Shown one piece after another: positions 17,650 through 27,300 of a stretch of DNA of 64,000 nucleotides. Position numbers and translations under genes: made by a program. The notes below the pieces were generated by a model. The model saw nothing but the letters and a program-made list of their open reading frames with translations. It had not been told where the DNA came from and searched no databases. The stretch lies in NCBI RefSeq assembly GCF_034479615.1, contig NZ_CP140255.1:3534001-3598000 (forward strand). Direction: 5' to 3'. Position 1 is the stretch's first letter. Each line of letters begins with the position of its first letter. Origin of the DNA: Vreelandella neptunia (GTDB lineage: Bacteria; Pseudomonadota; Gammaproteobacteria; Pseudomonadales; Halomonadaceae).

Positions 17650-18477
17650 CTAGACACCCGTTAGGCTCTTAAAGTAACGCCTTTCATACTCAACCGGTGA
17701 TAAGTTATCACTTGTCCCGTGTCGGCGCTTTGGGTTATAGAACATTTCAATGTAATTGAACACGTCACGTCTAGCCGCTTCGCGTGTCGAATAAATCTGT
17801 CGCTTGATTCGCTCTCGCTTGAGGAGTTGAAAGAAGCTTTCAGCAACGGCGTTGTCATGACAGTTACCACGTCGACTCATGCTGCCCACCAACTGATTAG
17901 CTTTCAGAAAGCTTTGCCAGTCTCCACTGCTGAACTGGCTTCCTTGATCCGAATGCACCATCACCGATCCTTGCGGCTTGCGTCGCCAGACTGCCGATAA
18001 CAAAGCATCCAGCACTAATTCCGAGGTCATACGAGACTTCATCGACCAGCCAACCACTTGACGAGAAAACAGGTCGATAACCACCGCTAAGTAAAGCCAG
18101 CCTTCGTATGTTCGGATGTACGTGATATCCGTCACCCAAGCAACATTTGGCGCTGTTACTTCAAACTGACGGTCTAAATGGTTAGGTGATACAACAGCCG
18201 GTTTTCCACCGCCATAGCAGCCAGGGCGTCGTCGGTAGCCCGTCTGGGAGCGTAAACCTTCCCTACGCATCAGGCGGGCCACTCGGTGCTTACCGCAGGC
18301 TTCGCCAGCCTCACGCAAATCCTGGTAGACCTTGCGATAACCATATACACCGCCGCTTTCAAGCCACGCATGCTTGACCAATCCCAAGAGACGCTGATCA
18401 TCCCGGTCTCGATTAGACAGTACTTTTTTGCACCATGCGTAGTAGCCGCTAGGATGCACGGCCATCATGCGGCACAA
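17650..18477 (-). CDS. IS3 family transposase OrfB (integrase core)
   Basis: This 275-residue DDE domain has the IS3 order: HTH_21 region (VYGYRKVYQDLREAG), then the rve core with VAWVTDITYIRTYEGWLYLA (first Asp), VMVHSDQGSQFSS (second Asp) and NCHDNAVAESFFQLLKRE (Glu). It is normally made as an OrfAB fusion by -1 frameshifting on a slippery run in orfA. The open frame continues upstream of the listed Met, as expected for the fusion. Confidence 0.93.
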   Translation of the reverse strand: MCRMMAVHPSGYYAWCKKVLSNRDRDDQRLLGLVKHAWLESGGVYGYRKVYQDLREAGEACGKHRVARLMRREGLRSQTGYRRRPGCYGGGKPAVVSPNHLDRQFEVTAPNVAWVTDITYIRTYEGWLYLAVVIDLFSRQVVGWSMKSRMTSELVLDALLSAVWRRKPQGSVMVHSDQGSQFSSGDWQSFLKANQLVGSMSRRGNCHDNAVAESFFQLLKRERIKRQIYSTREAARRDVFNYIEMFYNPKRRHGTSDNLSPVEYERRYFKSLTGV

Positions 18478-18524
18478 ACGCCGTATCGGATATTGGCTCG
18501 CATGGTTTTGAATAAACGCGTACC

Positions 18525-18803
18525 TCAGTCGGACTCCCTGGCGAAGTACGCGGTGGCCTTTTTTAATATATCTCGCTCTTCTGACACGCGCTTTAGTTCA
18601 GCCTTCAAACGACGGTTTTCAGCGTGGAGATCATCATCTTCTTGTCGTTGTTCTACCGGCTTATCGTAGCGCTTGATCCAGTGGTACAAGCTGTGGCCTG
18701 ACACGCCTAACCGCTCAGCGACTTCGGCAACGCGATGGCCGCGCTCTACCACCTGTTTAACGGCTTCGATTTTGAATTCTTCAGTGTAACGGGGACGGTT
18801 CAT
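18525..18803 (-). CDS. IS3 family transposase OrfA
   Basis: This 92-residue protein has the IS3 OrfA helix-turn-helix (YTEEFKIEAVKQVVERGHRV) followed by a leucine-zipper-like coil (AENRRLKAELKRVSEERDI). Near its 3' end the minus strand has six A residues then G (18559-18564), a classical slippery site for the OrfAB fusion transposase. Confidence 0.93.
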   Translation of the reverse strand: MNRPRYTEEFKIEAVKQVVERGHRVAEVAERLGVSGHSLYHWIKRYDKPVEQRQEDDDLHAENRRLKAELKRVSEERDILKKATAYFARESD

Positions 18804-20191
18804 GGATCCTCCTAGATGCCTTTAGTATAAGGCCTAGAGGTGTCTACGAAACCCGGGGCGATTCAAGGAACACTTGCGTCACCTAGCTCGCGTACACGAT
18901 CAAGGGGCTCTAAACGACGTGTCATTCCTATTTTGAAAACGCTTTCACCAAACGAGCCAACATTAGAGATGATGTAAACATGACCGCGCCTAGTCTGCTG
19001 AGCCATGGAGATCGCACGCTGTTCTTTCGACTCCGCGGCTTGTAGTTGAAGCTCAAGCTCTGCAAGCCGAGCCTCATACTGGGAGCGCTCAGCTTCAGTG
19101 GCATTTTCAAGCTGTTTTCGTGCTTCGGCCATGGCCTTGGCCAGCATCCTCTCTTCTTTTTCTGCCTCTTTGATAGCCTTCTCAAAATCCCTTCGCGCTT
19201 TCTCTTCTTCGCGCATTTGCTCTCGAATGGCGCGCTGCTCTTCTTGCTCGATTCTACGGAGCTCCATAACGGAGACTGCCCACTTCAGCTCCTCAAGCCT
19301 GGCCTGCAAATAGAGATCAGTAATGCGCGCGTCTTTAAAAGGCTTGCCGTTATGGTTGACCAGCGCAAAAGCATCCATTATGCCTTGGCGGAGCTTTCCG
19401 TAATTGTCATGCTTTACCTTGGAAAGAATTGAATCCACCTTTCCGTTAAATGCATCGACAGCAAAATGGATGGCATATTCGCGGCGGATACGCTCAACAT
19501 AATCGCAATCACCAGCACGGCCATTCTTAGCCATGTCAGTGCTTTGTTTGCGAACCTGCTTTAGCCGCTGCCCAGCATCTTTATGAGAAAAGTCTTCGGC
19601 CAAATCATCAAGCAGGCTGGCGTTAGGCACTATGTAATCGTCGTGATACCCCTCAATAATATTCTTCATGGCTTGCGCAGTGCGTTCATAAAGCTTGGCG
19701 TTTTCTACTGCTTTGAGTGCGTCACCAGCTGTTTCTTCAGCCTGCTTGCGAGCATTGGCAATAATGTCGCTAGCGCGATCATGCGCACCTGCAAGCACTT
19801 CCTGGGCTTTACTATCAACATTCTTAGCGCGCTCGCGAATAGCCTTAGCTTCTTCTCGGGCATCAGAAATCATCTTATCTGACTGTTCTCCTGCCTTTCT
19901 TCGCACGCTTAACGCATCCAAACCTGCATTTTCACGAGCTTTTAGTGATTCCGCCAACAGCCGCTTACACTCCAGATCAGACTCCTGCCACAAGCGACCA
20001 GCCTCTTTTTTGGCATCAAGTATCAACCTAGTGGCTTCTGCCTCAGCATCTTCAATAGCTTGGTATTTAATTAAGTGCTCAACCCTGCCACTCAGGTTTG
20101 ATATTTCTCCATCTCTAGTAGCTAGTGCCTCCTCCAGACTGGCTATTAGCTTGCTTTTTTTCTTATTTTTCAGCGAGGTCAATCCATAAAA

Positions 20192-21293
20192 CCTGAATTC
20201 AAACATTAAGCGCAGCACCCGCGGTTTCCAACGCTCCTGAATACTCTCCCAGGAACACTTGTGCCGGTGTCCGATATCCCAAGCGTTTTCTGGGGCGGTT
20301 ATTCAGCTTGGCAACGACTCGCCTCAGTGCTGAGTCGCTCACCTTTCGGAAGTCCGTCCCTTTCGGGAAATATTGGCGGATCAGTCCGTTGGTGTTTTCA
20401 TTGGTGCCACGCTGGCATGAGCGGTACGGATCGCAAAAATAGGTCGTGGCCGAGACGGCCTTGGCAACCTGTCGGTGCTCGGCGAATTCCGAACCGTTAT
20501 CCAAGGTGATGGTTCGCACTGCACCTCGGCGTGGTTTTAATAACCGGGTCATCGCTTTGGCCGCCCCTGTGGCTGTGATCGTCGGCAGGCGCGCTGCCAA
20601 GAGGTATCCGCTGCGTCTCTCGACCAGGGTCACTAGGCCGGATTCTTTGTGGCCCTTGAGCACCGTATCGCCTTCCCAATGGCCGATATAGCGCCTTTCT
20701 TCCACGTCGACAGGGCGTTGTTCAATGCCTACCCGGTGTGGAATTTTGCCCAATCCCGCATGCTTGGCCAATTGACGCTGATAGCGCCGCTGGCGTGGTA
20801 GGCGGAGTCGCTTCCATAATTCGCCGCCGTGTTTCTTGTCGTCCCAGATTAACGCATAGATCCACTGATGGCTTACGTAAACCCCGTTGGCATTCGCCAT
20901 GAAGCCACTAATTTGCTGGGGGCTCCATTCGTCCATCAGTTGATCAGTGACCCATCGAATTAGGCTGGGCAGTCGCTTCGTCACTTTCCAGGCGCTGCGT
21001 CGACGCCGATCACTTCTCAATTGAGCCTGCTCAGGCGCATAGCCAGCAGTAAGCCCATTGCGTTTTATCTCCCGGCTAATGGTGCTGCTGTGAACCCCGA
21101 TAGCCTTGGCTATCTGTCGCTGGCTGATGCCAGTCTCAAGGTAAGCGAAAATTTGGTATCGTTGGGCCTGGGTCAGTTGTCGGTATCCCATTCTCTGCTT
21201 CACTTTGGTCGGTAAAGTCGAGAGGGTACCGGCGCTGGCCCTCCTTCCTCTACTGTGTGATCCAAAGTGCTGCGGTTATTCTATGAATCCAGG
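20192..21293 (-). mobile_element. complete IS30 family insertion sequence (1102 bp)
   Basis: The ends read CCTGAATTCAAAC on the left and TATGAATCCAGG on the right, imperfect inverted repeats. AA on both sides (20190-20191, 21294-21295) is the 2-bp target duplication. It restores the reading frame of the host DUF4041 gene, which fixes the boundaries. It carries one intact transposase. Confidence 0.88.
20199..21203 (-). CDS. IS30 family transposase
   Basis: This 334-residue transposase has the IS30 N-terminal helix-turn-helix (MGYRQLTQAQRYQIFAYLE, SQRQIAKAIGVHSSTISREI) and the DDE core: YIGHWEGDTVLKGHKESGL (first Asp), TITLDNGSEFAEH (second Asp) and GTNENTNGLIRQYFPKGTDF (Glu). The start is a GTG at 21203. 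It is intact. A related, diverged remnant lies at 22598-22858. Confidence 0.95.
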   Translation of the reverse strand: MKQRMGYRQLTQAQRYQIFAYLETGISQRQIAKAIGVHSSTISREIKRNGLTAGYAPEQAQLRSDRRRRSAWKVTKRLPSLIRWVTDQLMDEWSPQQISGFMANANGVYVSHQWIYALIWDDKKHGGELWKRLRLPRQRRYQRQLAKHAGLGKIPHRVGIEQRPVDVEERRYIGHWEGDTVLKGHKESGLVTLVERRSGYLLAARLPTITATGAAKAMTRLLKPRRGAVRTITLDNGSEFAEHRQVAKAVSATTYFCDPYRSCQRGTNENTNGLIRQYFPKGTDFRKVSDSALRRVVAKLNNRPRKRLGYRTPAQVFLGEYSGALETAGAALNV

Positions 21294-21360
21294 AAAGAAC
21301 ACCCTAGAAGAGCTAGCAGCAGCAAGCCCCCAGTTATTAATTCATTTTCCATCGTCAAAT

Positions 21361-21389
21361 CCCCTGTTTGTTACTTGCTTATACAGGGG
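21361..21389 (-). promoter_or_regulatory. hairpin enclosing the DUF4041 ribosome-binding site
   Basis: CCCCTGT and ACAGGGG form a 7-bp perfect stem with a 15-base loop. On the minus strand the 3' arm (ACAGGGG) is also the purine-rich ribosome-binding site, eight bases before the ATG at 21352. The structure could mask that site. It might equally be a chance hairpin. Confidence 0.4.
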
Positions 21390-21576
21390 TAACATTAACT
21401 AAGGTGAGGCGAATTTACTATTTACTTCACTTTTACATACGTCCCGTCGCAGGGGCAGGACTTGTCATCTCGTATTTTTACAATTGCGCCAACAACAAAA
21501 GCTGCACCCTCGCTTTTTTCACGGCGTCATTGATCGACTGCTAATTCCTAACTCTGCCTTTTGCAACCATCCCTTT

Positions 21577-21938
21577 TCAGGCTGGTACTAGTTCTGGATT
21601 CTGCGATACCGTTTCCGTTTCGGGTTCTGGAGGGATCACCAAGCCAACAGCCTCACGGCCAGCAGCGATTTTAGTAAACGATGGGTTGGAGTCTTCAAGC
21701 GTTGCTTGCCAGTGAATTACTACCTTCGATTTTTAATCACCTCGCAGTATTTTTGATCTAGTTCCATGAGCCGGAAGTGACGATGTAGATTCTCGCAGGC
21801 AATCATTGTTGAGCCGAAGCCACCAAATCAATCCACTACCATATCGCCGATCTTGTTGGTGTTGCCCCAAAAATTCTCAACAAACTCAACCAGCATCTGT
21901 GTGATGTGGAATTGCCGCATTGTCGAGCCGCGACTCAT
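21577..21938 (-). pseudogene. DNA N6/N4 methyltransferase remnant
   Basis: The minus strand reads HITQMLVEFVENFWGNTNKI then GDMVVD, stop, FGGFGSTMIACEN and RLMELDQKYCEVIKNR. This is the C-terminal end of a phage/plasmid-type DNA methylase, where intact relatives read HPTQKPVEL, then D-PFGGSGST, then MELDPKYCDV. An in-frame TGA replaces the Pro codon before FGG, and a frameshift follows near 21738. Beyond it another frame continues to a stop at 21577 as WQATLEDSNPSFTKIAAGRE and PPEPETETVSQNPELVPA. The N-terminal catalytic part is absent. Confidence 0.75.
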
Positions 21939-21941
21939 ATA

Positions 21942-22320
21942 CCCCCTTTCATGCAATTAACTATCTATTGCATGAAAGCCCCTCCCATGCAATTAAGTCA
22001 ACGTAATGTGCCCCTCCCCCCTTCCATGCAAGTAGTTATTGCATGGAAGCCCCAAAATTCGAATAAAAATTATGAGAGCTCTTCTTAAAAAGCTAATGCA
22101 TCATGCCCCCCTTTCGTGCAACTACTACTTGCATGAGAGGGGGGTACAGTGCGGTATTGCATGAGAATGTCGTTTTTTAATTGTTTCAGTTACCTCATCC
22201 ACTAATAATCTGAGAGCTCTTCTTAAAAATTCTATTGCATCGCCACCCCCTCTCATGCAAGTAGTAGTTGCATGGGAGGCGGTCGCGATGCGGTATTGTA
22301 TGAGAATGTGATTTTTATTT
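21942..22320. repeat. array of four related hairpins in degenerate direct repeats
   Basis: Four imperfect palindromes share the core CATGCAA, a 7-11 base loop and TTGCATG: 21942-21982, 22016-22053, 22106-22144 and 22243-22282. Each is flanked by a C-run on the left and often a G-rich or GCCCC right side. The last two lie in a degenerate direct repeat of about 105 bases with a 138-base period (22074-22178 and 22212-22320). Both units begin GAGAGCTCTTCTTAAAAA and end with TGCGGTATTG, ATGAGAATGT and a T-run. No coding frame explains the region. Confidence 0.8.
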
Positions 22321-22416
22321 GCATCAGATACCAAATCAGCTATTAGTGATCACACGTTTTAAATTTCGTAACCAAGATGATTGTTCAAATAATGCGTGGT
22401 TTTTTTACCAGCGCTC

Positions 22417-22552
22417 AAAGTACGCTGTGTGTACTTTTCAGTACTCCACAGATACTCTCAGCGCACTTGGCGTTGACACTATTACTTCAAGCCAACAATA
22501 TTAAACATTACATCGCTGAAAATGTGCTCTAAAAGTACACTGAGTGTACTTT
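22417..22552. repeat. pair of 21-bp palindromes, possible operator pair
   Basis: AAAGTACGCTGTGTGTACTTT (22417-22437) and AAAGTACACTGAGTGTACTTT (22532-22552) differ at two positions. The second is a perfect palindrome around a central G. The centre-to-centre distance is 115 bases. They look like binding sites for a dimeric regulator or replication/partition protein, but no matching gene is adjacent. Confidence 0.6.
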
Positions 22553-22597
22553 AGAGACTTCTTAGAGTGCAAAGCTAGCAATTTAAATTTTTAAAAT

Positions 22598-22866
22598 GAT
22601 GTCTCCGCAAAGACCTATTTTTGCGACCCGTACCGCTCATGTCAGCGTGGTACCAATGAAAACACCAATGGCCTGATTAGACAGTATTTTTCTAAAGTTA
22701 CTGGTTTCCGAAAAGTGACCAATGCCGAGCTACGAAGTATCGTCAATAAGCTAAACGATAGACCAAGAAAGCGGCTGGGATACCGAACCCCAGCCCAGGT
22801 GTTCTTAGGTGAATACTCAGGGCCACTTAAAACCGCAGGTGCTACACTTATTAGTTGAATTTAGAA
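22598..22866 (+). pseudogene. IS30 transposase C-terminal remnant
   Basis: The plus strand encodes the last 86 codons of an IS30 transposase: VSAKTYFCDPYRSCQRGTNE, NTNGLIRQYFSKVTGFRKV, NDRPRKRLGYRTPAQVFLGE and a stop at 22858. It is similar to, but clearly diverged from, the intact copy at 20199-21203 and lies in the opposite orientation. The 5' three quarters are missing. TGAATTTAG after the stop resembles the element's terminal repeat. Confidence 0.9.
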
Positions 22867-23144
22867 AACTGATAGCACAGGGCAACGGCAGCGTCTTTTT
22901 TCGCGAATTCTCTTTGACTGCGTCGTATTGATGCATGTCATCCAGCTTGGGCAGCTAAGGCTATGGAAGCAGGGTACAGGTTGTTCAGAGTTAAATTTTC
23001 ACACGACTAAGCCGTGAAAATGCCATGCGTAAAAGCACCGCACATAGCTTAGTCGAGCACAATTCTCTGGTGGGTTAGCCCAGCACCACAAGCGCTGGGT
23101 TTCTAGCTTTATTAAGCAACGATTTAACAACTTACTTTAAAAGA

Positions 23145-23864
23145 CTAGCCAGCTCTTTTTCTCTCTTCGATGACTAGTACTATACCTGGGAAAAGCCTTC
23201 CTATTTCATCGTTAAAGTATGCTAAGCACTCATATGGAAAATAACTCGCGTAAGCAACTTTCCTTCCCTTAACGCGTTCAAAGCCATCGCAGTTCTTCAG
23301 CCAACTTTCTACTCGGTCCCTTATATACCTTTTTTGGTCTTCCTCACCATCGGGAAGCTCGTTGAGCGTCACATATGGCACAATAAAAGTAGCTGCATAC
23401 CTGTGGTTAGCTTCATAGACCTGTAATTTCCCAGCGTCATCCCATGCTTCTTCCAGACCAATCCCCACATTAGCCCAACCTGAAGGGCTTTGACGACCAA
23501 TAGATTGCCAGGCCTGTTTAGCTTCAAATGCGAAAGAGGTATTTTTGTTGCTAACGTACAAGTCACAGCGCCCAAGTCTATCCCTTGGATAATCGGGCTC
23601 CACCCCCCCTTCTTTTTCTTCCTTAACCGAGTGATGTTTGTTAGCAATAAATTCTTCCAGCGCTACCCAGGGACCTAACTTCTTTTCACCTCTCCATGCA
23701 GCCCCCGCCAATATGCTGATTGAAGCCCGTTCGTTGTGCCACCAGCAATTTTCTTCGTGCTTATGAACCTCACAATAGTCATGAATGGCATCTATCCATG
23801 ATTCAAGTAGAGGTTTCAGTTGCATGTACTCTGCTTTGCTCTCGATTTTAACCAAGTTATCCAC
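23145..23864 (-). CDS. PD-(D/E)XK nuclease-like hypothetical protein
   Basis: This 239-residue protein has no family I can name. It shows a plausible restriction-endonuclease fold: an N-terminal helix with Glu (HNERASISILAGAAWRGEKK), then RLGRCDLYVSNKNTSFAFEA followed by K, which supplies the Asp and the Glu-x-Lys of PD-(D/E)XK enzymes (residues about 97-117). The remainder is mixed alpha/beta. It is a lone gene with no methylase or DNA-recognition partner adjoining, except the methylase remnant 1.2 kb away. It could be the surviving half of a lost restriction-like system. The nuclease assignment is an inference from motif spacing. Confidence 0.6.
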   Translation of the reverse strand: MDNLVKIESKAEYMQLKPLLESWIDAIHDYCEVHKHEENCWWHNERASISILAGAAWRGEKKLGPWVALEEFIANKHHSVKEEKEGGVEPDYPRDRLGRCDLYVSNKNTSFAFEAKQAWQSIGRQSPSGWANVGIGLEEAWDDAGKLQVYEANHRYAATFIVPYVTLNELPDGEEDQKRYIRDRVESWLKNCDGFERVKGRKVAYASYFPYECLAYFNDEIGRLFPGIVLVIEERKRAG

Positions 23865-24386
23865 TCAACATCTCTCTCAATTATTATGTTTTCGATACAG
23901 CACCACGACTGCTTAAGGTACATCTTACCTGCCAAAATTTAATGAGCCAGGACTAAGTTGCAAACATTTTGTAAAGAGTGAATAGACGCGTATGCGTACG
24001 CAATAGATAAAAGGTTGCATCAGAATATTTCCAGCCACCACGCATTCTGAAAGATTAGGGCGTGGTTTTCTGGTTCGGAATTACTTCGTTGTGTCCGCAA
24101 AATTCGGCATAAGAAAACGCACCTGTAACAGGACCATGACGCCCTGCGCGAACAGCAGAATGCATCCATAGTCTCTCCCAACAGATGTAGTCCAGCCAGA
24201 ACCCGCCGCCTTGGTCAAAGAGCCAAAAAGGCCATTAATCAGGCCCGCCGGCTGTCCCAGCGCTACGATGTGTAGTCGTATTGACGACACCCTTTGTCGC
24301 ACAACACACTTAAGCTAAAGATCTCATTAGGCTTAGTTTTTCGATAAACTGTTTGCCTTCTTATTTTTCTTAGCAAGGACGTGTGT
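23865..24386. other. 522-bp gap before recC
   Basis: One minus-strand frame (24081-24302) has a hydrophobic, Gly-rich reading (LINGLFGSLTKAAGSGW, CILLFAQGVMVLLQVRFL). It may be the end of a lost membrane transporter, but it has no usable start or recognised motif. A promoter for recCBD must lie in the last part. I see no RNA gene and no second tRNA-Thr att copy. Confidence 0.35.
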
Positions 24387-27300
24387 ATGCCTGCTCCTGC
24401 AATCGGTAGTGCCAATCATGAAAAAACCCAGGGGCTCATCGTCCTTCAAGGCAATCGTATGGAAGATCTCCGCGATGTCACAATGGCTTGGCTTGCCCAC
24501 CGCCCATTGCACCCGCTGGAAAAAACTACTTTTTTAGTACAGAGCAACGGGATTGCTCAATGGCTAAAAATATCGATGGCAGAAACGCAAGGCGACGCCG
24601 GGCGCGGTATCAGTTTGGGAGCAGATGTAATGCTACCGGCACGGTTTCAGTGGATAGCCTACCGGCAGGTGATTGAAGCAGTTGAAGGTGAAGGAAGCGT
24701 GCCCTCCCATTCGCCTTTCGATAAGAGCCAGCTACGTTGGCAGCTACTTAACCTACTGCCGGAGGTGCTTGATGACCCGCGATTTGCGCCGTTGGCGCGC
24801 TATTTAGAAGATGATCCGGATACGCGCAAGCGCTACCAACTTGCCGAGCGCATTGCAGATTTATTTGATCAGTACCAAGTCTATCGTGCCGACTGGTTAA
24901 ACGTGTGGGAGTCAGGCAAGGATACGCTGACTCGCTCCTCTTTTAATACCGCCGGAGTGGGTCAGGCACTGGACGAAGAACATCTGTGGCAGCCAACACT
25001 TTGGCGAATGCTGGGCGACGAGATTGCAAAGCGCCTGGGTGAAACGGCGCGCCAAAGCCACCGCGGCGCGGTGCATCAACGCTTTAAAGCGGCGGCGGCC
25101 CAGCTGACCGAGCGGCAGGATGGGCTGGCTCAGCGCTTGGTAGTGTTTGGTATTTCCTCATTGCCACAGCAGATGCTAGAAGTGCTCGCCGCGATCGCGC
25201 CGACTACCGAAGTAATATTGTGCCTACTCAATCCCTGCAAGCACTACTGGGGCGATATCATTGAGTCCCGAGAGGTTTTACGACGCCATCATCGCCAGCG
25301 GCGCAAACAGGGAATGCCCGCTGATCTTCAAGCGTCGCCTGAAGCACTCCATTTGCACGCGCACCCGCTTCTCGCCGCTTGGGGCAAGCAAGGACGAGAC
25401 TACCTTCACCTGCTTGGAGAGCATGACGATACCGAGCGCCACCTCGAAGCCTTCGCAGCTCTTCAGCAACCGGTGGATTGCTTCGTAGCACCGGATACGC
25501 GCTACCTACTGGGTCAACTGCAGGATGATATTCTTGACCTGCGCCCGCTGGCTGAAAGCCGCCATTGTTGGCCAGCCTTAATGCCGGATGATCGCTCCAT
25601 TGCCTTTCACGCCTGTCATGGGCCGCAACGTGAGCTTGAAGTGTTGCACGATCAGCTGCTAGCGGCCTTTGCTGAAGATGCCACCCTGCAGCCGCGCGAC
25701 ATTATTGTAATGGTGCCTGACATCAACGATTACGCCCCCTACATTGAGGCCGTCTTCGGACAGTTTTCCCCCTTTGAAGAGCGTCACCTGCCCTACCACC
25801 TTGCCGATCAGCAGCGTCGCCATCGCGAGCCGCTCCTGGTAGCACTGGAAACGCTACTCTCGCTGCCACAACTGCGCTTTCGGGCCAGTGAGGTACTGGA
25901 TCTTTTGGACATCCCGCCGCTACGCAATGCATTTGGCCTAGCAGAAGGCGATATGGCGGCGCTGCAACGTTGGATCCACGATGCCAATATTCGCTGGGGG
26001 CTTCACGCCAAGCAGCGCACATCACTTGGACTACCGGAACACGACGACCTGCACACTTGGCGGTTCGGTTTAGAACGGATGCTCATGGGCTACGCCGTAG
26101 GTGAACCTGACTTACAGGGTGACGACTGGGAAGGCATCGTACCCTTTGATGAAGTCGCCGGGCTGGATGCACGACTTGTCGGTTCCCTCTACCGCCTGGT
26201 GCGCACGTTGGACACCTACCGCGAAGACCTGGACGTCACCCAGGGCGCCGAGGCATGGGCGTCCACCTTGAGCCAACTGCTAACTGACACGCTCGCCCCG
26301 ACAAGCCCGCGGGAAGAGCAACTTTTAGGGCAGGTGCAAGTAGCGCTGGAAAGCTGGCAGCAAGAAATCCAAGAGGCCGATGTCACACTAGCGCTTAATC
26401 TCGCTATCGTGCGTGAAAGCTGGCTTGATCGCATAGATGAGCCACAACTGGCTCAGAACTTTATGGTCGGGCGAATCACCTTCGCCACGTTAATGCCGAT
26501 GCGCGCAATCCCTTTTCGTCAGGTCTATATGCTGGGCATGCAAGATGGCGCCTACCCACGTAAAAGTGAAGCACCCGATTTTGATCTGATGGCTATTCGC
26601 GGGCATTACCGCCCTGGCGACCGTTCACGGCGCGATGATGACCGCTATCTCTTTCTTGAGGCGTTACTTTCCGCCCGAGAACGGCTGGTGATCAGCTGGT
26701 GCGGTTTCAGTTCCCAAGATAACAGCGAGAAGCCACCCAGCGTGCTGGTCGGCCAATTACGCGATCACCTAGCCGCAGGTTGGCAACTGCCTGCCCAGCC
26801 CGACCCATCCATGCTGACGTTTAGCGAGCGCGAAAAACACAAGCAGGCATTACTGGCCAAACTGACCTCAGAGCATCCGTTACAGCCTTTCGGACATGCC
26901 TACTTTGACGCCGCATCACCGCTTTTTACTTATGCGCGCGAGTGGCAAGCAATCCGTCACGGTATCCACAAAGACACTGCCCAAGAGAACGCACCACTGC
27001 CGCTATGGCAGCCGGAAGGCTGCATCACTCTGAGTGCCTTAACCGGGCTTTTGCGTGATCCTGTCAGTGCTCTATTTCAGCAACGTCTTTCTACCACCAT
27101 GCGAGACGAGCGCGCCGATAGTGAAGATGACGAACCCTTCGCCTTTGCAGGGCTAGCCAAATGGCAGCAGCGAGAGGCAATGCTGCAACCGCTCGGCCAA
27201 CGCGCTGCCAGCGACCGCGAAGTGGATATCGACACGTTATTTAGCCAAGTCGAAGACCAGCGCCAGCGCGCCGGTGACTACCCCCCTGCCCCGGTCGGGC

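Larger units (their letters stand above)
17632..18865 (-). mobile_element. complete IS3 family insertion sequence (1234 bp)
   Basis: The ends are TGAATCGCCCCG and its inverse, beginning TG and ending CA as in IS3 elements. Both sides carry AGG (17629-17631 and 18866-18868), a 3-bp target duplication. It holds orfA and orfB in the usual overlapping frames and interrupts the 3' part of the DUF4041 gene. Confidence 0.95.
17344..21352 (-). pseudogene. DUF4041 / GIY-YIG (T5orf172) gene split by two IS elements
   Basis: Three minus-strand pieces belong to one gene: 21352-21294, 20189-18866 and 17628-17344. Removing the IS30 and IS3 copies with one target duplication each gives 1668 bases, exactly 556 codons, with no stop inside. 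The restored 555-residue protein begins MENELITGGLLLLALLGCSF, a membrane anchor or lipoprotein-like leader. A long coiled coil of Ala/Glu/Lys-rich helices follows (DUF4041 region). The C-terminal GIY-YIG domain has GHVYIISNVGSFGESVFKIG, MTRRLEPLDRVRELGDASVP and, across the IS3 site, FSFDVHAMIFSED. Such proteins are frequent in islands and phages; their function is unclear. The gene is now non-functional unless an IS excises precisely. Confidence 0.9.

Noticed and set aside
18863-20218. A separate 451-residue protein starting MLRLMFEFRF
   Set aside because: Its first residues are encoded by the end of the IS30 element and its last by IS3 sequence at the stop; it is a piece of the split DUF4041 gene.
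21942-22320. CRISPR array or integron attC sites
   Set aside because: The repeats are imperfect hairpins with a 138-base period, without regular spacers, cas genes, an integron integrase or the RYYYAAC/GTTRRRY core.
21942-22552. Retron ncRNA
   Set aside because: The inverted repeats are suggestive, but no reverse transcriptase gene lies anywhere in the window.
23090-23125. Hairpin CCCAGC/GCTGGG downstream of the PD-(D/E)XK-like gene as its terminator
   Set aside because: The stem is short and no T-run follows on the minus strand.
24081-24302. Possible MFS transporter fragment upstream of recC
   Set aside because: The reading is hydrophobic but has no transporter motif and could be chance.
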